NCBI GenBank assembly: GCA_945896675.1
Contig: CAMDEM010000021.1
Location: 1 to 35,016, forward strand
DNA: 35,016 nt
Source: Cyanobium sp. NIES-981
GTDB lineage: Bacteria > Cyanobacteriota > Cyanobacteriia > PCC-6307 > Cyanobiaceae
Direction of reading: 5' to 3'
Shown: positions 15,482-23,046 of the stretch, one piece after another
Layout: every line of letters begins with the position of its first letter
How positions within the stretch are numbered: the first letter of the stretch is position 1
The notes under the pieces: model-generated
What the model was told of the DNA's origin: nothing
The model's database searches: none
What the model saw: the letters and a program-made list of their open reading frames with translations, nothing else
Position numbers and translations under genes: made by a program

Positions 15482-16116
15482 GGCCCTACCTCATTCAGGG
15501 ATTGGGTGATGGCCCCATCGGCATTGTTCAACAGCGCCGGGGTTTCAGGGGCGATGGCCCTCTCCTTGAGGATCGATGGCAGGGCCTCGAGCACCATTTC
15601 GGCTACCTGTTCAGGGGGTTCGCCCTGTTGCTCGATGCGCAGATCGGCCTGGGCGTAGAGCGGTTGGCGTTCGCCCAGGATTTCGGCGAGGCGAGCCGCC
15701 GGATCTGGGTGCTGCATGAGGGGCCGCGGCGTCGGGTCGGCGGCGATCCGCTTGAGCAGTAGCTCGGTGGGGGCATCCAGCCAAATCACAACGCCTTGGC
15801 GCATGTGGCCCCAGTTCTCCTGGCGGGTCACCACGCCGCCGCCGGTGGCGACGACGAGGGAATGCCAGCCGGCGATCTGGTTGAGCACCGCGGTTTCGAG
15901 GGCCCGGAAGCTGGCTTCGCCGTCGCTGGCAAAGATCTCGCCAATGGATCGCTGGGCCGCCTGCTCCACGGTGGTGTCGGCATCGATGAAGCGATAGCCC
16001 AGGGCCTCGGCCAGGGGTTGGCCCAGGGCGCTTTTGCCCGTGCCCATCATCCCCACCAGAAAGAGGTTTAGGCCTTCGAGCCGTTGGGCCAGGGAACGGT
16101 CGCTGGATGGGGTCAT
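15478..16116 (-). CDS. aroK: Shikimate kinase
   Basis: 212 residues from ATG at 16116. The P-loop GMMGTGKS is at residues 22-29, FIDADTTVE supplies the shikimate-binding Asp, VATGGGVV is the Walker-B-like GGG motif and TPRPLM is in the lid that covers ATP. It phosphorylates the 3-hydroxyl of shikimate in chorismate synthesis. Bacterial AroK is usually ~170-190 residues; this one has a C-terminal tail of about 25 extra residues (ERAIAPETPALLNNADGAIT) that reaches the CRR7 gene. It is divergent from the PTPS-like gene over 61 bases. Confidence 0.92.
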   Translation of the reverse strand: MTPSSDRSLAQRLEGLNLFLVGMMGTGKSALGQPLAEALGYRFIDADTTVEQAAQRSIGEIFASDGEASFRALETAVLNQIAGWHSLVVATGGGVVTRQENWGHMRQGVVIWLDAPTELLLKRIAADPTPRPLMQHPDPAARLAEILGERQPLYAQADLRIEQQGEPPEQVAEMVLEALPSILKERAIAPETPALLNNADGAITQSLNEVGP

Positions 16117-16177
16117 GGCTGGGGGCGCCAAAGCGGCAGGTTCCGTTTCTAAGATGGAGGGACTCAGAGGGTTGGCA

Positions 16178-17080
16178 ATGCCAAGTCATGGCCATGGGCG
16201 GCCCTGTGTGATTACCCGCCGGGCCACCTTCAGTGCCAGCCATCTCTATTGGCTCCCCGAACTCAGCGACGACGAGAACAGGGCCCGCTTTGGCCCCTGC
16301 AGCATCGCTCCAGGTCACGGTCATAACTACGAGTTGATCGTGGCCATGGCCGGTCCCCTCGATGCCGATGGCATGGTGCTCAACCTTTCCGAGGTCAAGC
16401 ACGCCATTCGTTCTGAGGTAACGGCCCAGTTGGATTTCCGGTTTCTCAACGAGACCTGGCCCGACTTTGACCTCACCCGCCCCCAGGGATGCCTTCCCAC
16501 CACTGAGGCCCTCGGCCTGGCGATCTGGCGCCGCCTGGCCCCCCAGTTGCCCTTGGTGGGCCTGCGCCTGTTTGAAACCTCCAACCTCTGGGCCGATGTG
16601 CTGGCCGATTCCATGGAAGCCTTCCTCACGATCCGCACCCATTTCGCCGCCGCCCATCGCCTGGCGCGGCCCGAGTTGTCCCAGGAGGACAACGAGGCGA
16701 TCTACGGCAAGTGCGCCCGCCCCCATGGCCATGGCCACAACTACCTGCTCGATGTGACCGTGCGCGGTTCGATCGATCCCCGTACCGGGATGGTCTGCGA
16801 TCTGGCTGTCCTCCAACAGCTGGTGGACGATCTGGTGGTGGAACCCTTCGACCACACCTTCCTCAATAAGGACGTGGCCTTCTTTGCCACCTGTGTGCCC
16901 ACGGCCGAAAATATTGCCCTGCATATTGCCGATTTGCTAACGGCGCCGATCGCGGCCACCGGTGCCCGGCTCCACAAGGTGCGTGTCCAGGAGAGCCCAA
17001 ACAACGCCGCCGAGGTGTTTGCCGAATCGCCCCAGCTCGAGATGGTGCCCGCCGCCCTGGAGGCCCTAGTCGCCGGTTGA
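16178..17080 (+). CDS. Tandem-domain 6-carboxytetrahydropterin synthase / PTPS-like (QueD family)
   Basis: 300 residues from ATG at 16178 (AGAGG about 8 bases upstream), more than twice the ~120-140 residues of QueD. Two full T-fold domains follow each other. Domain 1 (~10-140) has zinc ligands H22, H47 and H49, Cys41 in FGPC and Glu133 in LFETSN. Domain 2 (~150-290) has H160, H185, H187, Cys179 in YGKC and Glu272 in VQESPN. The catalytic Asp-His pair is present in domain 2 (D225-H226, FDHTFLN) but domain 1 reads LDFRFLN, with Phe at the His position. So domain 2 probably makes 6-carboxytetrahydropterin (queuosine route) or a related pterin, and domain 1 may be inactive or altered. The RibD-C gene follows with a 4-base overlap. 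Confidence 0.87.
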   Translation: MPSHGHGRPCVITRRATFSASHLYWLPELSDDENRARFGPCSIAPGHGHNYELIVAMAGPLDADGMVLNLSEVKHAIRSEVTAQLDFRFLNETWPDFDLTRPQGCLPTTEALGLAIWRRLAPQLPLVGLRLFETSNLWADVLADSMEAFLTIRTHFAAAHRLARPELSQEDNEAIYGKCARPHGHGHNYLLDVTVRGSIDPRTGMVCDLAVLQQLVDDLVVEPFDHTFLNKDVAFFATCVPTAENIALHIADLLTAPIAATGARLHKVRVQESPNNAAEVFAESPQLEMVPAALEALVAG

Positions 17081-17763
17081 GCCAGGAGTCGCTCCCCCAG
17101 CTGCGCCTGGTCTTGGCGGTGAGCCTGGATGGTCGCCTTGCTCCTGCGGATGGCGGGGCGGCCCAGCTGGGCGGCGCTGGTGATCGCCGGGTGCTGGAGG
17201 AATCCTTGGCTTGGGCGGATGGCTGCCTGATTGGTGCCGAAACCCTGCGGCTCCATGGCACCACCTGTTTGATCCGCGCGCCGGATTTGCTGGAGCAACG
17301 CCATCGGGCCGGATTCCCGCCCCAGCCCGCCGCCCTGGTGGTGAGCCGTTCGGGCCAGATCCCTGGCCAGCTGCCTTTTTTTCAGCAACCGATTGATCGC
17401 TGGCTGTTGGCCCCCTCCAGCGCTGCGCCTCTGCCAGGCCAGGCATCAGGCCAGAGTCAAGGCCAGGCGCCAGGGTTCCAGCGACACCTCCCTTTGGAGC
17501 CATGGCCTTGCTTGCTTTCCCGGCTCGCCGCCGAGGGCCTCAAGCGACTGCTGGTGCTGGGCGGAGCTCGCTTGGCAGCCAGTTTGCTACGCGAAGCCCT
17601 GATCGATGAGCTCCAGCTCACCCTGTGTCCCCAGGTGCTGGGTGGGCCCCACAGCTGGGTGCCCCTGCAGGAGGCCTGCGCGGGCTCCCATTGGCGGCTC
17701 CAGGAGATGCGTCCGTTAGACGGCGATGAGCTGATGCTGCGTTACGCACGCCATGGCCCCTAG
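17077..17763 (+). CDS. RibD C-terminal / dihydrofolate-reductase-fold protein
   Basis: 228 residues. LRLVLAVSLDGRLAP, then LAWADGCLIGAETLRLHG and late LKRLLVLGGARLAASLLREALIDELQLTLCPQVLGG form the pattern of the RibD C-terminal reductase domain (DHFR-like, NADPH-dependent). There is no deaminase domain, so it is a stand-alone RibD-C/YyaP-like reductase. The start is TTG at 17077, its TTGA overlapping the stop of the PTPS-like gene by 4 bases, which suggests coupling and a shared pterin- or flavin-type pathway (inference). A Gln/Pro/Gly-rich insert lies around residues 116-130. The stop overlaps the next convergent gene as CTAG. Confidence 0.8.
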   Translation: MSQESLPQLRLVLAVSLDGRLAPADGGAAQLGGAGDRRVLEESLAWADGCLIGAETLRLHGTTCLIRAPDLLEQRHRAGFPPQPAALVVSRSGQIPGQLPFFQQPIDRWLLAPSSAAPLPGQASGQSQGQAPGFQRHLPLEPWPCLLSRLAAEGLKRLLVLGGARLAASLLREALIDELQLTLCPQVLGGPHSWVPLQEACAGSHWRLQEMRPLDGDELMLRYARHGP

Positions 17764-18173
17764 CTGCGGGCTTTCTTGAAGCTTTGGGCCAGCTCCCGTA
17801 GGGGCACGTCCTTGAGGGTTTCGGCCGGTAGGCCCAGCATTTTTGCCAAACAGCGCTTCACCACGGTTTCACTCACGGTGCCGAAGTTGCCCTGGATCAC
17901 CTCCATCAGCACCCCCAGGCTTTGGCCCGTGGCATCGGTTTCCTCCACCAGGCATTGGCTGGTGGGTTTGGCGAGCTGCTGGCAGGGGCTTTGCAGCTTG
18001 GCTTCCAGTTCTGGCTTGCCCCCCGAGGCTGTTTCGACACACACCCGGGTGAGCCGACTCTCCAGCTGGGGCCGCATGAGCTGCAACACGGGCAGGAGTA
18101 GCCCAGCTTGGGCAGGTCCCTGCAGGCTTGCCCAGGCCAGGACACCAAGCAGCCAACGGCTGGAGAGGGGCAT
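17760..18173 (-). CDS. Secreted protein of unknown function with five cysteines
   Basis: 137 residues. The N-terminus is a signal peptide (MPLSSRWLLGVLAWASLQGPAQA, cleavage near AQA-GL). The mature part is mostly helical with cysteines in VCVETAS, SPCQQL, SQCLVEE and VKRCLAK, the first four-odd of which could form two disulfides in the periplasm or lumen. I do not recognise a family. It stands alone, between the convergent RibD-C gene (CTAG overlap) and the divergent FemAB-like gene (84-base gap). Confidence 0.68.
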   Translation of the reverse strand: MPLSSRWLLGVLAWASLQGPAQAGLLLPVLQLMRPQLESRLTRVCVETASGGKPELEAKLQSPCQQLAKPTSQCLVEETDATGQSLGVLMEVIQGNFGTVSETVVKRCLAKMLGLPAETLKDVPLRELAQSFKKARS

Positions 18174-18257
18174 GGGAAGCGGTGCACCGAGGCCCCAACA
18201 CTCTGGTTAGTTTTGCGTCACGCTGCCGCGTCACCCTCTTGCTGGATCGTGCGGGCC

Positions 18258-19502
18258 ATGGCTGAGTTGCAGGTCCGCTGGCACCAGTCGATGGCCGACT
18301 TTTCGGAGGTCGAATGGGATCGCTTGCTGGGCGATGGGGAGGATGGTGAGCCCGGCAGCCATCCCCTGCCGTTCTTTCGGTGGCGCTGGCTGCACCGCCT
18401 TGAGACCAGTGGCAGCATCGTGCCCAGGCAGGGTTGGCAGAGTTGTCATTTGGGCCTGTGGCAGGGCACCACGTTGGTGGCGGCCGCCCCCCTCTATCTC
18501 AAGGGCCACAGCTATGGCGAGTTTGTTTTTGACCAGAGTTTTGCCCAGCTTGCTGGCCAATTAGGGCTGCGTTATTACCCCAAGCTTGTGGGGATGAGCC
18601 CGCTGAGCCCGGTGCAGGGCTATCGCTTTTTGTTCGCGCCCGGGGAAGATCCCGCGGCCCTCACGGTGCTGATGCTTGAGCATGTTGGGGCGTTTTGCCG
18701 CCAGAACCAGATCCTGAGCTGCAATTTCTTGTATGTGGATCCGGTCTGGGGTGCCCTCGCCCAAGCGGCAGGCTGGGCGCCCTGGATCAACCAGCAGGGG
18801 CTGTGGACCAATCCAGGGCTCAGCACGTTCGAGGGCTATCTGGCCAGCTTTAACGCCAACCAGCGGCGCAATATCAAGCGGGAACGCAAGGCGGTCGCCG
18901 AGGCGGGGCTGGAGGTGACCCCCCTGGTGGGGGAGGCCATTCCTGGGCCCATGGTCGACCGCATGCACGACTTTTATGCCCAGCACTGCAGCCGTTGGGG
19001 CCAATGGGGAAGCAAATATCTCACCCACGACTTTTTTCTTGCGGCATCCCAAGAGCTGCGCTCCAGCCTGGTGCTGTTCAGCGCCCACCGCGGTGACCCG
19101 AACGAGCCGGTGGCGATGTCGCTCTGTGTCCACAACGCCAACCAGCTCTGGGGGCGTTATTGGGGAAGCGATGAGGAGATTGATTCTCTCCATTTCGAGG
19201 TTTGCTATTACGCCCCCATTGCCTGGGCCATAGGACGGGGAATCACCAGCTTTGACCCAGGGGCTGGCGGTTCCCACAAGCGGCGGCGGGGTTTTGTCGC
19301 TGAGGCGCGCACCAGCCTGCACTGCTGGTTTGAGCCCCAGTTCGACGCCATCCTGCGGCGCTGGCTACCGGAGGCCAATGTCCAGATGGGTCTGGAGATT
19401 GAGGCGGTGAATGCGGAGCTGCCCTTCACGGCTTCCTACGATCCACCCCATGCACCAGGTTCAACCTTCCCTGAAACCCAGCGTCCGCCAGCAGCTGGAT
19501 GA
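18258..19502 (+). CDS. FemAB/GNAT-like acyltransferase (peptidogalycan biosynthesis-type protein)
   Basis: 414 residues from ATG at 18258. The sequence is a double GNAT-like fold: YLKGHSYGEFVFDQSFA in the first half, FNANQRRNIKRERKAV (the Asn-Arg-Arg-Asn-Ile-Lys segment typical of the family), then LWGRYWGSDEEIDSLHFEVCYYAPIAWAI and FDPGAGGSHKRRRGF. This matches the GNAT family/FemAB-like group formerly called DUF482 (peptidogalycan biosynthesis). The acceptor is not known; an amino-acyl transfer in envelope or natural-product metabolism is a guess. The last 53 bases overlap the DUF4346 gene. Confidence 0.82.
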   Translation: MAELQVRWHQSMADFSEVEWDRLLGDGEDGEPGSHPLPFFRWRWLHRLETSGSIVPRQGWQSCHLGLWQGTTLVAAAPLYLKGHSYGEFVFDQSFAQLAGQLGLRYYPKLVGMSPLSPVQGYRFLFAPGEDPAALTVLMLEHVGAFCRQNQILSCNFLYVDPVWGALAQAAGWAPWINQQGLWTNPGLSTFEGYLASFNANQRRNIKRERKAVAEAGLEVTPLVGEAIPGPMVDRMHDFYAQHCSRWGQWGSKYLTHDFFLAASQELRSSLVLFSAHRGDPNEPVAMSLCVHNANQLWGRYWGSDEEIDSLHFEVCYYAPIAWAIGRGITSFDPGAGGSHKRRRGFVAEARTSLHCWFEPQFDAILRRWLPEANVQMGLEIEAVNAELPFTASYDPPHAPGSTFPETQRPPAAG

Positions 19503-19848
19503 CCGCCTCTCCCAGCGCTTCATTGCCCTCGACCCTGGGGGCTATGTCCTGATCAAGCTGGACGCCGCTGCTGCCCAGCTTGTGGTGGAGCACTACGGCA
19601 ACGGTGTTAATGAGCGGGGACTAGCCACCGATCCAGAAACCGGTGAGGTGTTGCGCTGCAAAGGAGCGGGCCCCAGGCAGCCGTTGGCTGTGTTTCGCGG
19701 CCACAGCGCCAAAGAGCTCGGCATTGCCCTCACCGAAGGAGAGGGCCCCCACCCGCTAACCCGATTGGATCATGCCCTCTACGTAGGACGGGAACTGCAG
19801 AAGGCGGAATGGTGCCTCGAGCAGGGCCTGGAGTATGTCCAGGATTGA
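19450..19848 (+). CDS. DUF4346 family protein
   Basis: 132 residues from ATG at 19450. The blocks RFIALDPGGYVLIKLD, YGNGVNERGLATDPETGEVL, GHSAKELGIAL and LTRLDHALYVGRELQKAEW are those of DUF4346, which occurs as a stand-alone protein in cyanobacteria and as a tail on some dihydropteroate-synthase-like proteins. The function is unknown. The start lies 53 bases inside the preceding FemAB-like gene in another frame. The stop is 3 bases from the convergent radical SAM gene stop. Confidence 0.8.
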   Translation: MHQVQPSLKPSVRQQLDDRLSQRFIALDPGGYVLIKLDAAAAQLVVEHYGNGVNERGLATDPETGEVLRCKGAGPRQPLAVFRGHSAKELGIALTEGEGPHPLTRLDHALYVGRELQKAEWCLEQGLEYVQD

Positions 19849-19851
19849 GAT

Positions 19852-21462
19852 TTATACCGGCTGCAACTCGCGGGTTGGGGCAACTGGTGCCTTGGGTGGC
19901 TCTGGCGGCAGATTGGCGAGTTGCGTTTGAATTTCATCGCGCACGATTGCCCTGTATTCCAGGAAGTGCTCGTTGTGGGCGAGGATCGAAACAAAGCCTT
20001 TGAAGCGCTTGGGATTGTGGCGTGCCATCCCAGCTAGGGCCTTCCAAAAGCGGAAACGGGTATCCCGCTTGAAACCTTGACGCCACACCACCGTGGCCAG
20101 GGCCCTGAGATCGGTCCAGTCGGTGGTGCGGGCTTCTTTGCGATTTTCGGGGATCACAAATTGCTTGTATTTCTGGGGGGGAAGCTTGAGGAAATAGCTG
20201 TACACCCGATCGATGTAGGCATTGGGTTCGTAGAGCGCCGCAAAGGCATCCACGTATTCATTGGCAATGTCTCGAATGGGCCGAGTTGGCACAAAGTTGA
20301 GCAGGTTGGTTTGGTTGACCCCTTTGGCTGCAGCTGTGGCCTGGATCAGCCGCTCTTCCCGCTCCAGTCGGTGCCAGAGGGCCGTGTTTGGTAGGGCTTG
20401 AAGCATCCCCATCATCGCGTGGGGAATGCCGGTGCGGCTGACGAATTCCACGATCCGGCTGCCAGCGCCTTGCTTTTCTCCGTCGAAACCGATGATGAAT
20501 CCGGCCATCACCCGGAGACCGTAGGAGGTGATTTTGTTAACTGAATCTTCGAGGGAGCTGCGGGTGTTTTGCAGTTTTCCGGCCGTGGCCAGGCTGGCCT
20601 CATCGGGGGTTTCGATACCCAGGAAGACGCTTTCAAAGCGAGCTTCCACCATCATGGTCATCAGTTCGTCGTCGGCGGCGAGGTCGACGGAGGCTTCCGT
20701 GGCAAAGCTGAAGGGATAGCCGTTGTCGATCTGCCATTGCTTCAGCATTGGCAGTAGCAACTTCACGTTGCGCTTATTGCCAATGAAGTTGTCATCCACC
20801 AAAAAGACCGAACGGCGCCACCCCAGGTCGTAGAGATACTGAAGCTCTGCGATTAATTGCTCGGGGTTTTTGGTGCGGGGCTTACGGCCGTACAGCACGA
20901 TGATGTCGCAGAACTCACATTGAAAGGGGCAACCCCGTGAGAACTGAACAGACATCTCCGAATAGGCCGGAAGCTCGAGCAGGTCAAAGCGCGGAATCGG
21001 GGTGCCCGTGACGTCAGGCTTTACTCCGTCGGAGCTGAAGCGGCCGGCGTTCTCTCCCCTTTCAAGGGCTTCGATGAACATCGGCAGGGTGATTTCACCC
21101 TCATCGAGCACTTTGAAGTCAGCGAGGTCAAGCTCGGGGGCATCTGGCGTCGAGCTGGCAAAGGGGCCGCCAACGGCCACGGGAATGCCCCGGGCCTTGG
21201 CCTTGGCGATCTGCGCAGCCATGTCGGCCTTTTGCACGATCATTCCGGAGATCACCACGAGCTCCGCCCAGGCCCATTCGGCCTCAGTCACCTCGCGCAC
21301 ATTGCGGTCAACCAGCTTCATCTCCCAGTGCTGGGGCAGCAGGGCCGCCACGGTGACCAATCCCAGGGGTGGGAGCAGCACCTTGCGATTGACCAATTCA
21401 AGAATTTTCTCGTAGCTCCAGAACGTCTTTGGGAACTCTGGATAAACGAAAAGGGCGCGCAT
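19852..21462 (-). CDS. B12-binding-domain radical SAM protein (DUF4070 type)
   Basis: 536 residues from ATG at 21462. The N-terminal ~150 residues form a cobalamin-binding-like Rossmann domain (FVYPEFPKTFWSYEK, LLPPLGLVTVAALLP, AVGGPFASS). The radical SAM cluster motif CPFQCEFC (C178, C182, C185) follows, with the barrel continuing through LVDDNFIGNKRN, FATEASVDLA, FESVFLGIETPD and MAGFIIGFDGE. The C-terminal part fits DUF4070. Homologues occur in most cyanobacteria; the reaction is not established. There is no typical cobalamin His motif (DxHxxG) in the N-terminal domain, as in many members that may not bind B12. By eye its GC is lower than its neighbours (lines near 20521-20820 count about 47-50%). 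Confidence 0.85.
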   Translation of the reverse strand: MRALFVYPEFPKTFWSYEKILELVNRKVLLPPLGLVTVAALLPQHWEMKLVDRNVREVTEAEWAWAELVVISGMIVQKADMAAQIAKAKARGIPVAVGGPFASSTPDAPELDLADFKVLDEGEITLPMFIEALERGENAGRFSSDGVKPDVTGTPIPRFDLLELPAYSEMSVQFSRGCPFQCEFCDIIVLYGRKPRTKNPEQLIAELQYLYDLGWRRSVFLVDDNFIGNKRNVKLLLPMLKQWQIDNGYPFSFATEASVDLAADDELMTMMVEARFESVFLGIETPDEASLATAGKLQNTRSSLEDSVNKITSYGLRVMAGFIIGFDGEKQGAGSRIVEFVSRTGIPHAMMGMLQALPNTALWHRLEREERLIQATAAAKGVNQTNLLNFVPTRPIRDIANEYVDAFAALYEPNAYIDRVYSYFLKLPPQKYKQFVIPENRKEARTTDWTDLRALATVVWRQGFKRDTRFRFWKALAGMARHNPKRFKGFVSILAHNEHFLEYRAIVRDEIQTQLANLPPEPPKAPVAPTRELQPV

Positions 21463-21643
21463 GCAGTTTCTATCGCTTGACTGGGATCGTGGGGCTGGGC
21501 CAGATCGCTTGCGCACCCTCTGGCGGGGTTTTTGTTCTTAATGAACCTTAGGCCCCTTTCGGGGTATTACGTCCCTTTCTGAGACCTCGCCTTTTTGGGC
21601 CGCGTCTCTGCTGTAATGGGATCTAGTTGTTTGATGGCCGGCC

Positions 21644-21736
21644 ATGGGCGTTGCGATCTACCTGGGTCTGGTGGGTGGCGGTCTCGTTGCAGCCGTTTTG
21701 GCCTCCATCGTGCTGCGCGGCGTCAAGCTGATCTGA
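21644..21736 (+). CDS. petL: Cytochrome b6-f complex subunit 6
   Basis: 30 codons: ATG at 21644, a single hydrophobic helix (AIYLGLVGGGLVAAVLASIV) and the C-terminus LRGVKLI. A one-helix protein of about 30 residues ending in a basic residue, one or two residues and KLI is the pattern of cyanobacterial PetL, which sits at the edge of the b6f dimer in the thylakoid and stabilises it. No other small photosynthetic subunit fits as well, but at this length the assignment rests on few residues. No clear ribosome-binding site is seen. The 181-base gap before it holds a CCCC-tttc-GGGG hairpin near 21553 without a T run. Confidence 0.68.
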   Translation: MGVAIYLGLVGGGLVAAVLASIVLRGVKLI

Positions 21737-21792
21737 AGCGGCGGAACTGGTTTTACCCCCGTCCTTCAAGCCCTGTCTTAATGGCCACCGGT

Positions 21793-23046
21793 TCAGGCCA
21801 GCCTGGTGTGCTGCTGGCTGAGCAATTCCCACAGGCCCAGGGCGGCTCCGAGGCTGCCCAGCACCACAAAGCTTGGCCATAGGCCCGTTTGCAGGCTCAT
21901 GCCGGCGGCAAGCAGCCCGCTTAGGCCGCCGCCGCCGAGGAAAGCAATCTGCCCAAGCCCTGCCATCCGCCCCCGCAGAACCTGGGGTGAATGCACCTGG
22001 ATGATCAGGTTGGTGCCTGAGAGCAAGCAGGCCGAACCAGCCCCAATCAGAAAGGCCATGAACAGGCCCCAAAAGCCGTGGGGGTGAAGGCCCAATCCAA
22101 CCTGGGCCAATCCGCTGACCAGGGCGCTGGCGCCCAAGAGCAAGCCTGGTTTGCGGCTCAGGGATCCAGCGCGCCGTTGGAGCCAAACCCCGCCGCAGAT
22201 ACTTCCCGCGGCGATCACGCTGGTAAAAAGCCCCAGGGATTGGGGGCTCGGCCCCAGCAGTTCGCTGGCCATCAAGGGGGCCAGGCCTGGGTGGAAAAAG
22301 CCGACGAGACAGGCCAGGGCGCAGAAGACCAGCACCCGGCGTAGGCCTGGGCCGCATAGGCGCCAAGCCGCTGCCATCGAGGCCTGCTGGCCCTTTTGGC
22401 TGCGCTGCTCGGCGCTGCGGTTGGGGACCATTAGCCAGAGCAAGGTGGCAATGGGCACCAGATAGCTGGCCGCATCGAGGGCGAGGGCTGCAAAGGGGCC
22501 GGTGGTGGCCAGGAGCAGGCCGCCGATGGGTGGCCCCACCAACTTCGCCACGTTGAAGACCACCGAGAAGCTGGTGAGGTAGGAGCCCAGTTGATCGGGT
22601 CGCTCAACCAAGAGGGCGCAGTACTTGTTGCGGGCGGTGAGTTCGTAGGCGCTGGCAATGCCCACCCCCAGGGTGCTGGCCAGTAGCAACATCGCCTGGA
22701 TGGCTCCCTGGCTCATCGGAATGGCGATGGCGGCCAGAACCGCGGCCACAAACAAGCCCCACTGGGCCCGGATCAGCACCCGCTCGCTGCCAACCTCATC
22801 GGTGAGCACCCCAGCCCAGCCGCTGACCACCAGGGTGGGCAGGGTGAGCATGGCGAAGTGCAGGGCCAGCAGCAGGGGATTTTGGTTGCCATGCATCAAC
22901 AGCCAGCCCTTGGCGGTTAGGCCGGCAAATGATCCTGCGGTGCTGAGGCCGGAGGCCACCAGAAACGTGGAGCGCTGCCCCCGTCTGAGCCGTTGCAGCG
23001 CCGTGGAAAAGATGGGCGGCTGGGGCCTGGGCAGCTGGGGCTTCAA
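21793..23046 (-). CDS. Major facilitator superfamily transporter
   Basis: 417 residues with about 12 hydrophobic segments spread over the whole length. [14 protein letters not shown] after the second helix resembles the MFS loop motif, and [15 protein letters not shown] in the middle is typical of the MFS-3 (DUF894/EntS-like) exporters. The substrate is unknown. The start chosen is TTG at 23046: TTGA overlaps the rimO stop by 4 bases. The frame is open further upstream inside rimO but that part is Arg/Gly-rich and not transporter-like. Confidence 0.82.
   Translation of the reverse strand: MKPQLPRPQPPIFSTALQRLRRGQRSTFLVASGLSTAGSFAGLTAKGWLLMHGNQNPLLLALHFAMLTLPTLVVSGWAGVLTDEVGSERVLIRAQWGLFVAAVLAAIAIPMSQGAIQAMLLLASTLGVGIASAYELTARNKYCALLVERPDQLGSYLTSFSVVFNVAKLVGPPIGGLLLATTGPFAALALDAASYLVPIATLLWLMVPNRSAEQRSQKGQQASMAAAWRLCGPGLRRVLVFCALACLVGFFHPGLAPLMASELLGPSPQSLGLFTSVIAAGSICGGVWLQRRAGSLSRKPGLLLGASALVSGLAQVGLGLHPHGFWGLFMAFLIGAGSACLLSGTNLIIQVHSPQVLRGRMAGLGQIAFLGGGGLSGLLAAGMSLQTGLWPSFVVLGSLGAALGLWELLSQQHTRLA

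Noticed and set aside
21494-21544. Terminator-like CACCC...GGGGTTTTTG on the plus strand
   Set aside because: The stem is only about four pairs and no plus-strand gene ends upstream of it; it lies in the divergent gap before petL.
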